From positions 20,332-84,331 of the forward strand of contig CANJLL010000011.1 in NCBI GenBank assembly GCA_947475545.1: 64,000 nt of DNA, in the 5' to 3' direction. Origin of the DNA: Chloroflexota bacterium (GTDB lineage Bacteria > Chloroflexota > Limnocylindria > Limnocylindrales > CSP1-4). This document shows positions 16,171 to 23,847 of this stretch, one piece after another. The translations under genes were made by a program, and so were the position numbers. The notes below the pieces were generated by a model. That model ran no database searches. It saw only the letters and a list, made by a program, of their open reading frames with translations, and was not told the DNA's origin. The stretch's first letter is position 1, and each line of letters begins with the position of its first letter.

Positions 16171-18960
16171 CTACTTGTCTCGCTCGACGGCCCGTCCGGC
16201 CAGCGCCGCCTGCGCGGCGGCCAGGCGCGCCACCGGCACGCGGAAGGGCGAGCAGGAGACGTAGTCCAGGCCGATCTTCTCGCACTTCATGATGGACTCC
16301 GGGTCCCCGCCGTGCTCGCCGCAGATGCCCAATTCCAGGCCCGGCTTGGTGGACCGGCCCTTGTCGGCGGCGATCTTCATGAGCCCCGCGACGGCGTCGT
16401 CGAGCGTCTGGAAGGGGTTCACCGGCAGGATGCCGTCCTCGACATACTTGAGGAGGAAGCCACCCTCGGCGTCGTCCCGGCTGTAGCCAAACGTCATCTG
16501 GGTCAGGTCGTTGGTGCCGAAGCTGAAGAAATCGGCCTCGCGGGCGATCTCGTCGGCGGTCAGGGCGCCGCGCGGCACCTCGATCATGGTCCCGAACTTG
16601 TAGTTGACCTCGACGCCGCCGGCGGCCGCGCGGACGGACTCGGCCTCGGCCTCCAGCAGGCGGCGGGTGGCCGACAGCTCGTTCACGTGCCCGACGAGCG
16701 GGATCATGATCTTGGCGTACGGGTTGCCCCCGGCGCGCTTGCGCGCGATCAGAGCGTTGAGAATGGCCCGCGTCTGGACCTTGACGAAGTCCGGGATCAT
16801 CAGGCCCAGCCGGCAGCCGCGCAGGCCCAGCATGGGGTTCTGCTCGTGCATCGACTTGATGGTGGCCAGCAGGTCGCGGTCCTCGGCGGACGCGCCGCCG
16901 GTGGACTCCGCACGAGTGACCTTGACCAGCTGATCCTCGAGATTCGGCAGGAACTCGTGGAGCGGCGGGTCGATCAGCCGGATCACCACCGGCAGGCCGT
17001 CCATCGCCTCGAAGATGCCCTCGAAGTCACCCTGCTGGAGGACCTCCAGCTTGGCCATCGCCGCGTCGAAGGTGGCGATTGCCTCCTGCTCGTCGGCGGT
17101 CAGGGTCTCGCCGGCGGCCACCTTGGCCTTCCCGCGCGTCGCGCCATTCGCGACGAGGATCGCGCCACGCACGATCTCCAGCCGCTCACCCTCGCGGAAC
17201 ATGTGCTCCGTGCGGCAGAGGCCGATCCCCTGGGCGCCGTAGCCGCGCGCCTGGGCGGCTTCCTCCGGCTTGTCAGCATTGGTCCAGACGCCCATCCGGC
17301 GGAACTCGTCGGCCCAATTGAGGATCTGCTGGAGCTCGGGCTGGTCCTCGAAACGCGCGGCGACCGTGGGGAGGGCGCCAACGAAGACCTCGCCGGTCGA
17401 ACCATCCACGCTGATCCAGTCGCCCTCCGCGAAGGTGTGATCCGACAGCGTCGAGCGCGCGGAGCCCGTCTTGTAGTCCACGATGAGCTCGGCGCAACCC
17501 GCGACGCACGGCTTGCCGATCTGGCGTGCCACCACGGCCGCGTGCGACGTGGCGCCGCCCCGGGCGGTCAGGATCCCCTCGGCGACGGCCATGCCATGGA
17601 AGTCGTCCGGCGAGGTCTCGACGCGGACCAGGACCACCTTCTCGCCGCGGGCGACCCATGCGACGGCCGCATCGGCATTGAACACGGCGCGTCCGACGGC
17701 AGCACCGGGCGAGGCATTGAGGCCCTTGGCGATCCGCGGCGCGCCCTGGCGGGCCCTGGGGTCGAACTGGGCGCGCAGGAGCTGGTCCACCTGGACCGGC
17801 TCGATGCGGCCGACGGCCTCCTCCTTGGTGATCAGGCCCTCGCCGACCATGTCCACCGCGATCTTCACCGCAGCCGCCGCGGTCCGCTTGGCGTCGCGGG
17901 TCTGGAGCATGTAGAGGCGGCCGCGCTCGATCGTGAACTCCAGGTCCTGGACGTTCCGATAGTGCTGCTCCAGCTGCTGGCCGATGCGCATGAACTCGTC
18001 GAAGACCGCCGGCATGTCCTGGGCCATCTGCGCGATCTTGGGCGCGGTCCGGATGCCGGCCACCACGTCCTCGCCCTGCGCATTGGTCAGGTACTCGCCG
18101 TACAGGACCTTCTCGCCCGTGTTTGGATCGCGGGTGAACGCGACGCCCGTGCCGGAGTCATCGCCCATGTTGCCGAAGACCATCGTGACGACGTTGACCG
18201 CCGTGCCCAGGTCGTGGGCGATCTTCTGGCTGTTCCGATAGTCGTTCGCGCGCTTGCCGAACCACGACGCGAAGACCGCCTTGATGGCCAGGTCCAGCTG
18301 CTCGTTGGGGTCCGTCGGGAAGTCCCGCCCGGTGTCCTCGCGGACCACGACCTTGTAGACGCCGACCAGCGCCTTGAGATCATCAACGCCGAGGTCCGTG
18401 TCCTTGGCCGTTGGCCCGTACTGATGCTTGCTGGCCTCGAGCGGATGCTCGAACCGGGCGCCGTCAACGCCCATGACGATCCGCCCGAACATCGCGATGA
18501 AGCGGCGATACGCGTCCCAGCCAAAGCGCTCGTTGCCGGTCAGGGCGATCAGCCCCTCCAGCGTGCCCTCGTTGAGTCCCAGGTTCAGGACGGTGTCCAT
18601 CATGCCGGGCATCGAGAACTTGGCGCCGGAGCGGACCGAGACCAGCAGCGGGTTCTTCGCGTCGCCAAAGCCCTTGCCGGAGCGTGCCTCCACCTCGCGC
18701 ATGGCCTCGAGGGCGTCCTCCCAGAGGCCGGCCGGCAGCTGGTTGCCGCTGGCGAAGTAGTCGTTGCACGCCTCGGTCGTGATGGTGAAGCCTGGCGGTG
18801 TCGGGAGGCCCGCCAGCGTCATCTCGGCGAGCCCGGCGCCCTTGCCGCCCAGGAAGCCCTTCATGGAGCCGTTGCCTTCGGCCGTCCCGGACCCCCACGC
18901 ATAGATGTAGCGCTTCGCGGCCTTGTGCGGACGGTCGGCAGGCTGGGCGGATTGGGCCAT
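16171..18960 (-). CDS. ppdK: Pyruvate, phosphate dikinase
   Basis: A 929-residue enzyme interconverting pyruvate, ATP and Pi with PEP, AMP and PPi. The N-terminal ATP-grasp region begins with GSMKGFLGGKGAGLAEM. The swivelling phosphohistidine domain carries GGATSHAAVVARQIGKP near residue 470, with the catalytic His. The C-terminal PEP/pyruvate barrel has LGLRGCRLGL and the catalytic Cys in GICGEHGGDP near residue 880. Length is typical. ATG 18960 is chosen over the upstream in-frame start because GGAG lies 7 nt before it. A TAGAAT -10 candidate sits 70 nt upstream, and ferredoxin-NADP reductase diverges from the same gap. Adjacent malic enzyme suggests joint control of the C3/C4 node. No fused regulatory domain. 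Confidence 0.96.
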   Translation of the reverse strand: MAQSAQPADRPHKAAKRYIYAWGSGTAEGNGSMKGFLGGKGAGLAEMTLAGLPTPPGFTITTEACNDYFASGNQLPAGLWEDALEAMREVEARSGKGFGDAKNPLLVSVRSGAKFSMPGMMDTVLNLGLNEGTLEGLIALTGNERFGWDAYRRFIAMFGRIVMGVDGARFEHPLEASKHQYGPTAKDTDLGVDDLKALVGVYKVVVREDTGRDFPTDPNEQLDLAIKAVFASWFGKRANDYRNSQKIAHDLGTAVNVVTMVFGNMGDDSGTGVAFTRDPNTGEKVLYGEYLTNAQGEDVVAGIRTAPKIAQMAQDMPAVFDEFMRIGQQLEQHYRNVQDLEFTIERGRLYMLQTRDAKRTAAAAVKIAVDMVGEGLITKEEAVGRIEPVQVDQLLRAQFDPRARQGAPRIAKGLNASPGAAVGRAVFNADAAVAWVARGEKVVLVRVETSPDDFHGMAVAEGILTARGGATSHAAVVARQIGKPCVAGCAELIVDYKTGSARSTLSDHTFAEGDWISVDGSTGEVFVGALPTVAARFEDQPELQQILNWADEFRRMGVWTNADKPEEAAQARGYGAQGIGLCRTEHMFREGERLEIVRGAILVANGATRGKAKVAAGETLTADEQEAIATFDAAMAKLEVLQQGDFEGIFEAMDGLPVVIRLIDPPLHEFLPNLEDQLVKVTRAESTGGASAEDRDLLATIKSMHEQNPMLGLRGCRLGLMIPDFVKVQTRAILNALIARKRAGGNPYAKIMIPLVGHVNELSATRRLLEAEAESVRAAAGGVEVNYKFGTMIEVPRGALTADEIAREADFFSFGTNDLTQMTFGYSRDDAEGGFLLKYVEDGILPVNPFQTLDDAVAGLMKIAADKGRSTKPGLELGICGEHGGDPESIMKCEKIGLDYVSCSPFRVPVARLAAAQAALAGRAVERDK

Positions 18961-19029
18961 GCGAGGACTCCTACTGTGCTGCGCGATGCGGGGCCGCGGC
19001 ATCGCGGATGGATGACAGGCAGTGCTCGC

Positions 19030-19035
19030 ATTCTA
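19030..19035 (-). promoter_or_regulatory. -10 hexamer (TAGAAT) for ppdK
   Basis: On the minus strand TAGAAT differs from the sigma-70 consensus TATAAT at one base. It would give a leader of about 65 nt containing the GGAG before ppdK. The -35 region is GC-rich and not recognisable. It shares the 180-bp divergent gap with the reductase promoter. Confidence 0.45.
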
Positions 19036-19101
19036 CCTTCGCCCGCCGGGGCCGATCCGTGCGCTCCGGCGCCATGGCGGGCCATGGACGCCCCCGGTTG
19101 G

Positions 19102-19107
19102 TACCAT
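19102..19107 (+). promoter_or_regulatory. Possible -10 hexamer (TACCAT) for ferredoxin-NADP reductase
   Basis: TACCAT lies 33 nt before the TTG start, with GGAGG in the intervening leader. It faces away from the ppdK promoter in the shared divergent region. Confidence 0.35.
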
Positions 19108-19140
19108 CAGGGCCGACACCGTGATGGAGGCAGCCCCACC

Positions 19141-19944
19141 TTGACCGACCCCGACCGCGCCACCGGCATCGCCGCCGAGGCCCCCCAGTACAACGCCACG
19201 CTGGTGAAGCGCGTGGACGAGTCGCCCAGTCTCGCCTACTTCTTCATTAAGCTTGATGGCGATGCCACGCCGTACGAGCCGGGCCAGTACATGACCATCG
19301 GCGTCGTGGAGAACGGCAAGATGGTCCAGCGACCGTATTCGGTCGCTTCGGACCCGGGCACCGTCGGCGCGGACGGCTACGAGATGTACATCCGCCTCGT
19401 GCAGGGGGGGCAATTTACGCCGCTCCTCTGGGAGCTCCCGGTGGGCCACCGGATGCGCATGATCGGCCCCAAGGGCAAGTTCGTCCTGGAGCCGGATGAC
19501 GATCGAACCCACATCTTCATCTCGTCAGGCACGGGCAACGCCCCGTTCGTCGCGATGATGCGCAAGCTCTTGCGCGAGGGCCGGCCGCGCAAGGCGGTCT
19601 TCCTGAACGGCGTCTCGTACGTCCAGGACATCGGGTACCGCCCGCTGCTGGAGGGCTGGCAGGCGTCCGGCGAGTACCCGGTCACGTTCATCCCCTCGGT
19701 CTCGCGGCCCAAGGCCGCCGAGAACGCGGGCTGGACGGGTCGCTGGGGCCGCGTCGAGAGCATCGTCGGGCCCGTCTGCGAGGAGCTGGGACTCACCGCG
19801 GACAACGCCATCGCCTACATCTGCGGCAACCCGGACATGATCCTGTCGGCCGAGCAGACGCTCCTCGGCCGCGGCTTCCCCGAAGCGCAGGTCAAGAAGG
19901 AGCTCTACTGGCCGCAGGGCAAGGAGCCCAAGGGCCGGGGATAG
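19141..19944 (+). CDS. Ferredoxin/flavodoxin-NADP reductase
   Basis: A 267-residue flavoprotein moving electrons between NADPH and ferredoxin or flavodoxin. The FAD-binding barrel shows RPYSVASDPG (the RxYS motif), and PKGKFVLEP follows. The NADP domain has SSGTGNAPFVAMMRKLL and ICGNPDMI. Length fits the compact Fpr-type bacterial enzymes. TTG 19141 is chosen because GGAGG lies 10 nt upstream, the frame has no ATG or GTG close by, and the product starts just before the barrel; the very long open frame further upstream runs antisense through ppdK and is not coding. It diverges from ppdK. Three 33-bp repeats begin at its stop codon. Confidence 0.9.
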   Translation: MTDPDRATGIAAEAPQYNATLVKRVDESPSLAYFFIKLDGDATPYEPGQYMTIGVVENGKMVQRPYSVASDPGTVGADGYEMYIRLVQGGQFTPLLWELPVGHRMRMIGPKGKFVLEPDDDRTHIFISSGTGNAPFVAMMRKLLREGRPRKAVFLNGVSYVQDIGYRPLLEGWQASGEYPVTFIPSVSRPKAAENAGWTGRWGRVESIVGPVCEELGLTADNAIAYICGNPDMILSAEQTLLGRGFPEAQVKKELYWPQGKEPKGRG

Positions 19945-20043
19945 GGGCTGCGCCGCGACGGGTAACGGCACCGCGGCGGGCTGCGCCGCGGCGGGTAACG
20001 GCACCGCGGCGGGCTGCGCCGCGGCGGGTAACGGCACCGCGTG
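19945..20043. repeat. Three tandem 33-bp repeats directly after the reductase stop
   Basis: Units start at 19945, 19978 and 20011; the third is cut 3 bp short of a full match. Copy 1 differs from the others by one base. Each unit holds GCCGCGG and CCGCGGC separated by 12 nt, so each can fold a 7-bp hairpin. That gives three hairpins in a row at the end of the transcript. It may act as a terminator array or may be a neutral minisatellite. It is not CRISPR-like: there are no spacers. Confidence 0.85.
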
Positions 20044-20539
20044 CGACCACCAGGCTTCAGCCAACGAACTCACGCTATTCACACCCGGTAAGGACTACGC
20101 GGGTCGCCGCCCCGCACCCGAGTCGCCGCGCCTCCGGGATGTGCCGACGCGAGCGTGCGTCGGCATGAATCTCGCCGTGGCAGCCGAGCGGGCCGGCCAC
20201 CGTGACGTCCCGATCATCCGTACTTCTCACCCCATGGGAATTGCGAGAAACGGCTGGCGGCGCGGATGACATTCCCGTAGGCCGTGGGAGGTCCGGCTCG
20301 ATGCACGGGTGACGCGGCGATCCTTCCAGATGCGGCGCCGGCACGCCGTGGAGATGGTCGCGACGCGAGAAGATGCCTGATTCGCTCGCGAGTGGCGCCC
20401 GGCTGGGCGTGGGCGAGCGTACGCGTGCCAGGCGAGCCGGCCCGAACGGGCCCAAACCGGGCGGGATTCGAGCCCAAGGCGTGTCAGGCCGGCAGGTGAC
20501 AGGAACCCGGCCGAGAGGCCCGATACATCGCGCGATGGT
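20044..20539. other. Non-coding stretch between convergent genes
   Basis: Together with the repeats this makes a 643-bp gap between two convergent genes. No reading frame here has a family signature or plausible start. It holds an 8-9 bp stem at 20142-20165 (GCCGACGC-GAGCGT-GCGTCGGC) and several short GGCCC/GGGCC inverted repeats. I see no tRNA or known RNA motif. Confidence 0.5.
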
Positions 20540-20559
20540 GCCGCCCGGCGGCGGGCGGC
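20540..20559 (-). terminator. GC hairpin downstream of the minus-strand hypothetical gene
   Basis: GCCGCCCG and CGGGCGGC form a perfect 8-bp stem with a 4-nt loop, 28 nt past the stop of the minus-strand gene at 20588. There is no T-tract. It probably ends the glyS transcript. Confidence 0.45.
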
Positions 20560-20587
20560 GTCCGCGCGCCACCGCGCCCCCCGCCCC

Positions 20588-21187
20588 TCAACCCGGGTAG
20601 CGCCCCGGATCCACCCCGCACTCGCGGCAGAGCGCCTCGAACGCGGCGCGCCGCACACCACCGTCCCCGTCCACCAGCTTCAGGAAGAACGGCCGACGCG
20701 CCATGTCGAACGGCTCCTTCGCGTGCCCGTGCAGGAACGCCAGCGCCGCGCCCGCGTTGACCGCCGACTCCGTCCGCAACGCAGCCCGGAAGAGCGCATC
20801 GATCACCACCGGCTTGGGCTCCGCCACCGGCTTGGGCTCCGCCACCGGCTTGGGCTCCGCCACCGGCTTGGGCTCCGCCACCGCCAGGTCCATCGCGTCC
20901 TTGAGCCCGCCGCCGAAGGCCGTCTCCCCCAGCCCGGCGACGATCGCCGCCTCGCGGTCCGCGGCCAGCGCCGGGTCTGGTCCCAGGAGCCGGGCCGCGG
21001 ACAGCCGCATCTCAAGCGTGCCCCCGCGTAGCTGCCCTACCACGGCCGCCCGCGCCCGCGCCGTTCCCAGCGCGAGCAAGCCCTCCAGGTCGCGCCAGTC
21101 ACGGTCCGCGCGCGCCACGAGCCAGGCTTCCGCGGCGTCGCGTTCGGCCCCCGCCAGCCCCCAGAGGGCGTCGAGGTCATACGGCAC
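20588..21187 (-). CDS. Hypothetical HEAT-like helical protein with a PKPVAE repeat; start uncertain
   Basis: At least 199 residues from GTG 21187. I do not recognise a named family. The region AEAWLVARADRDWRDLEGLL, and the Ala/Leu/Arg-rich helices around it, look like HEAT-type helical repeats. A six-residue unit (AEPKPV) occurs four times in tandem mid-protein, and the tail carries two Cys (ALCRECGVDPGRYPG). The frame continues upstream with protein-like sequence (FLASTNIDYERWHDG) to just after the glyS stop, but contains no ATG, GTG or TTG. CTG 21295 is the only near-start there, 7 nt after the glyS stop, with a G-run before it. Co-transcription with glyS is likely. Function unknown. Confidence 0.6.
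   Translation of the reverse strand: MPYDLDALWGLAGAERDAAEAWLVARADRDWRDLEGLLALGTARARAAVVGQLRGGTLEMRLSAARLLGPDPALAADREAAIVAGLGETAFGGGLKDAMDLAVAEPKPVAEPKPVAEPKPVAEPKPVVIDALFRAALRTESAVNAGAALAFLHGHAKEPFDMARRPFFLKLVDGDGGVRRAAFEALCRECGVDPGRYPG
20808..20879 (-). repeat. Four perfect tandem copies of an 18-bp unit inside a coding region
   Basis: Units begin at 20808, 20826, 20844 and 20862 and are identical. On the minus strand they encode AEPKPV four times, preserving frame. This is a flexible linker in the hypothetical protein and a candidate for copy-number variation by slippage. Confidence 0.9.
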
Positions 21188-21301
21188 GCCGTCATGCCAG
21201 CGCTCGTAGTCGATGTTGGTGCTGGCCAGGAATCGTTGGTAGGCGGCCGACTTGCCGCCGCCTATCAGCCCCCGGAGCGCGTCCAGGATCCCCAGCGCCG
21301 G

Positions 21302-22726
21302 TCAGCCCCCCGCGATCGCGCGGCGGGCCGCCTCCATCCGATCCTGGATCGCGCGCTTGATCCCCTCGACCGGGATCCGCTCCTGGGTCATGGAATCGCG
21401 GTCGCGGACCGTGACGGCCCCGTCCTCCAGCGAATCCACGTCCACCGTGATGCAGAACGGCGTGCCGATCTCGTCCTGGCGCCGGTAGAGCTTCCCGATT
21501 GCGGCCGTGTCGTCGTAGACGGCCATCATGTCGCGCTTCAGGTCGTCCTTGATCGCGTGGCAGAGCTGGACGATCTCCGGCCGCTTCTTGAGGAGCGGCA
21601 GGACGGCCACCTTGTAGGGGGCCAGGTCGGGGTGGAGGGCGAGGGAGACGCGCGTCTCGCCGCGGACCTCCTCCTCGCGGTAGCTGTCGATGAGGAACGT
21701 GAACGCCGCCCGGTCGGCGCCGGCCGCGGCCTCCACGATGAACGGGATGAACTTCTCGTTGGTGGCGGGGTCGAAGTACTCGAGGTTTTCGCCCGACATC
21801 TCGCTGTGGCGGGAGAGGTCGAAGTTGCCCCGGTTGTGGACGCCCTCCAACTCCTTCCAGCCGAACGGGAAGCGGTATTCGACGTCAACGGCCTTCCTGG
21901 CGTAGTGGGCCAGCTCGTCGGGGGCGTGCTCGCGCAGCCGAAGCCGGGACGGCGTGACGCCGTACGCCTTGTACCAGGCCAGCCGGCGCGGGAGCCACGT
22001 CTCGAACTGGTCGGCGGCCTCCTCCGGGCGGACGAAGTACTGCATCTCCATCTGCTCGAACTCGCGCATCCGGAAGACGAAGTTGCCGGGGCTGATCTCG
22101 TTGCGGAACGACTTGCCGATCTGGGCGATGCCGAACGGCAGCTTCTTGCGCGACGACTGCTGCGCGTTCTTGAAGTTGACGTACGAGCCCTGCGCGGTCT
22201 CCGGGCGGAGGTAGACGATGTTCGCCTCCTCCTCGACCGGGCCCATGTACGTCTTGAACATCAGGTTGAAGCGGCGCGGCGCGGAGAGGGGGCCCTGGTC
22301 AACCGGGCAGCGGAGCCCCAGCCGGGCCACGATGGTGTCGTCGCGCAGCTCCGTGGCGCTCAGGTCTTCCGCGCCCGGCAGCTCGTCCAGGCGGAAGCGC
22401 CGACGGCAGGAGCCGCACTCCACGAGCGGATCGGAGAAGGAGCCCACGTGCCCCGATGCGATCCAGACGTTGGGGTGCATGAGGATCCCGGCGTCCAGGC
22501 CCACGACGTCGTCGCGCTCCTGGATCATGCTCTTCCACCAGGCGCGCTTGACGTTGTTCTTGAGCTCCACGCCGAGGGGCCCGTAATCCCAGACGGCGTT
22601 GATGCCGCCGTAGATCTCGGATGAGGGGAAGACGAAGCCGCGCCGCTTGGACAGCGAGACGATGGTCTCCAGGTTGGCCATGCTGGGCGCAACCGCGTTG
22701 GGATCGAGCTCGGGGGTGGTGGTCAC
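21302..22726 (-). CDS. glyQS: Glycine-tRNA ligase, single-chain alpha2 type
   Basis: A 474-residue class II aminoacyl-tRNA synthetase charging tRNA-Gly. Motif 1 region: IYGGINAVWDYGPLGVELK. A CGSCRRRF pair followed by RCPVDQ marks the small zinc-like insertion. Motif 2: GKSFRNEISPGNFVFRMREF. HNRGNFDLSRH and the C-terminal anticodon-binding domain (LAPYKVAVLPLLKK) follow. It is the eukaryote/archaea-like homodimeric form, common in Chloroflexota and Actinobacteria. GTG 22726 has GGAG 6 nt upstream. It lies 186 nt downstream of recO on the same strand, with its own -10 candidate (22791-22796). No T-box leader is visible. Confidence 0.96.
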   Translation of the reverse strand: MTTTPELDPNAVAPSMANLETIVSLSKRRGFVFPSSEIYGGINAVWDYGPLGVELKNNVKRAWWKSMIQERDDVVGLDAGILMHPNVWIASGHVGSFSDPLVECGSCRRRFRLDELPGAEDLSATELRDDTIVARLGLRCPVDQGPLSAPRRFNLMFKTYMGPVEEEANIVYLRPETAQGSYVNFKNAQQSSRKKLPFGIAQIGKSFRNEISPGNFVFRMREFEQMEMQYFVRPEEAADQFETWLPRRLAWYKAYGVTPSRLRLREHAPDELAHYARKAVDVEYRFPFGWKELEGVHNRGNFDLSRHSEMSGENLEYFDPATNEKFIPFIVEAAAGADRAAFTFLIDSYREEEVRGETRVSLALHPDLAPYKVAVLPLLKKRPEIVQLCHAIKDDLKRDMMAVYDDTAAIGKLYRRQDEIGTPFCITVDVDSLEDGAVTVRDRDSMTQERIPVEGIKRAIQDRMEAARRAIAGG

Positions 22727-22790
22727 GAGAGGCTCCGCTCGGGCGGCCGGGCCGTGGCAGGGCCGGACGCGGGGACATGAAGGTCGACGG

Positions 22791-22796
22791 ATCGTA
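22791..22796 (-). promoter_or_regulatory. Possible -10 hexamer (TACGAT) for glyQS
   Basis: The minus strand reads TACGAT about 64 nt before the GTG, inside the recO-glyQS gap. It is the same hexamer as the glmU -10, but no TTGACA-like -35 accompanies it. Confidence 0.3.
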
Positions 22797-22912
22797 CCAG
22801 ACGGTCCATCGGCACCTCGGCTGCACCGCCGGCGGCCGGCCGCCGGGCCAGCGGGCCGGCACCTTTCCAGCCGCCTGCCGGGCGACCTGCCGCCAGGCCC
22901 AAGACCTGCGAC

Positions 22913-23677
22913 CTACCGCCCGGCCCGGACCTCGTCGAGGAAGGCCAGCGACTTCGCGCGACGTTCCAGGGCGCCAGACATGAAGTCGCGCAGCGCCACC
23001 TCCACCTCGCGCTCGGCAGCCGCCCCCACGCGCATCCCGGCCAGCGCTTCCACGTCCAGGCGCTGGTAGGCCTTGAGCAGCTTGAGCGCGTCAACGGACA
23101 AGCCCGCCCGGTCCTGCGGCGGGCCCGGGCATCGCTCGCACACCACGCCGCCCAGGGGTGGCACCCAGCGGAAGCGCTCATCTGACTCGAGGAGCCGGTC
23201 GCACTCGACGCAGCGGTCCACCTCGGGCCGCATGCCCAGGTCATCCGCGAGATGCATCTCGAACCAGCGTGCCACGCGGCCGGGTGCCATCCCGGCGTCG
23301 AGAAGCTCGTAGGCCCGCCGCAGGAGGTGGTAGACCGGATCCGCGGCGTGGCGCTCCTCCAGCGACCGGTCGGCCAGCTCCGCCAGGTACCAGGCCGTGG
23401 CCGTGGACTCCAGCGAATCGCGAAGCCGGAGCCAGGCGTGACCCACGACCACCTGGGTGACCACATCGAAGGTCCGGCCCCGGTGGAGCGCGATCCTCAG
23501 CTCGGCGAACGGCTCCAGGCTGCCGCCGATCCGCGAGGTGGGTCGCCGGATCCCCTTCGCGATCGCCTTGAGTTTGCCGATCCCCGGCGTGATCAGCGTG
23601 AGGACGCGGTCGGCCTCGCCAAGGTCGAAGCGCGAGAGAACGATGGCGTCCGTGGTGTAGCTGCGGGGCGGGGGCAC
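22913..23677 (-). CDS. recO: DNA repair protein RecO
   Basis: A 254-residue RecFOR-pathway protein that anneals SSB-coated DNA and helps load RecA. The N-terminal OB domain begins YTTDAIVLSRFDLGEADRVL, the classic RecO opening, and continues GIGKLKAIAKGIRRPTSRIG. The C-terminal part has a CVEC...CERC zinc module (CVECDRLLES and VVCERCPG). GTG 23677 gives the canonical N-terminus; the upstream codons are discarded. TACCGT ends 6 nt before the GTG and there is no clear Shine-Dalgarno, so the mRNA may be leaderless. It diverges from the polyprenyl synthase gene. Confidence 0.93.
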   Translation of the reverse strand: MPPPRSYTTDAIVLSRFDLGEADRVLTLITPGIGKLKAIAKGIRRPTSRIGGSLEPFAELRIALHRGRTFDVVTQVVVGHAWLRLRDSLESTATAWYLAELADRSLEERHAADPVYHLLRRAYELLDAGMAPGRVARWFEMHLADDLGMRPEVDRCVECDRLLESDERFRWVPPLGGVVCERCPGPPQDRAGLSVDALKLLKAYQRLDVEALAGMRVGAAAEREVEVALRDFMSGALERRAKSLAFLDEVRAGR

Positions 23678-23683
23678 GCTGCG

Positions 23684-23689
23684 ACGGTA
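23684..23689 (-). promoter_or_regulatory. -10-like TACCGT 6 nt before recO (leaderless candidate)
   Basis: TACCGT, spacer of 6 nt, then GTG. With a usual 6-8 nt from -10 to the transcription start, the transcript would begin at or very near the start codon. Confidence 0.5.
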
Positions 23690-23834
23690 CCACCGGCGCC
23701 CCCGTATTGGCGCGGGGCCGACCCAACGGCCGAACACCAGCGAGCCTCGGCCCCGACCGCCGCGAGCCGTCGCGAACCGCTGCAGACGCGCCGCAACCCG
23801 CTACCTGCACCGCGCCGGTTTGTACGCGTGGCGC

Positions 23835-23840
23835 TACACT
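23835..23840 (+). promoter_or_regulatory. -10-like TACACT 7 nt before the polyprenyl synthase (leaderless candidate)
   Basis: TACACT, spacer of 7 nt, then ATG. No purine-rich ribosome-binding site lies between. It is paired back-to-back with the similar recO element in a 170-bp divergent gap. Confidence 0.5.
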
Positions 23841-23847
23841 CCCGATC

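Noticed and set aside
14341..19944. A 1867-codon open frame on the plus strand ending with the ferredoxin-NADP reductase.
   Set aside because: Only the last 267 codons match a family. The rest lies antisense to the MFS gene and ppdK and is a GC-skew artefact of stop-poor codons.
19945..20043. A possible CRISPR array.
   Set aside because: The repeats are directly adjacent, with no spacers and no cas genes.
20142..20165. A bidirectional terminator for the convergent genes at 19.9 and 20.6 kb.
   Set aside because: The stem is 8-9 bp but lies about 200 nt from one stop and 420 nt from the other, with no T-tract. It is only noted as a hairpin.
20455..20480. GGGATTCGAGCCC resembling a tRNA T-arm.
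   Set aside because: The flanking 5-nt arms do not pair, and no acceptor, D or anticodon arm can be built around it.
22727..22912. A T-box leader before the glycyl-tRNA synthetase gene.
   Set aside because: The gap lacks the T-box sequence and a specifier stem, and the region is too short after the -10 candidate.
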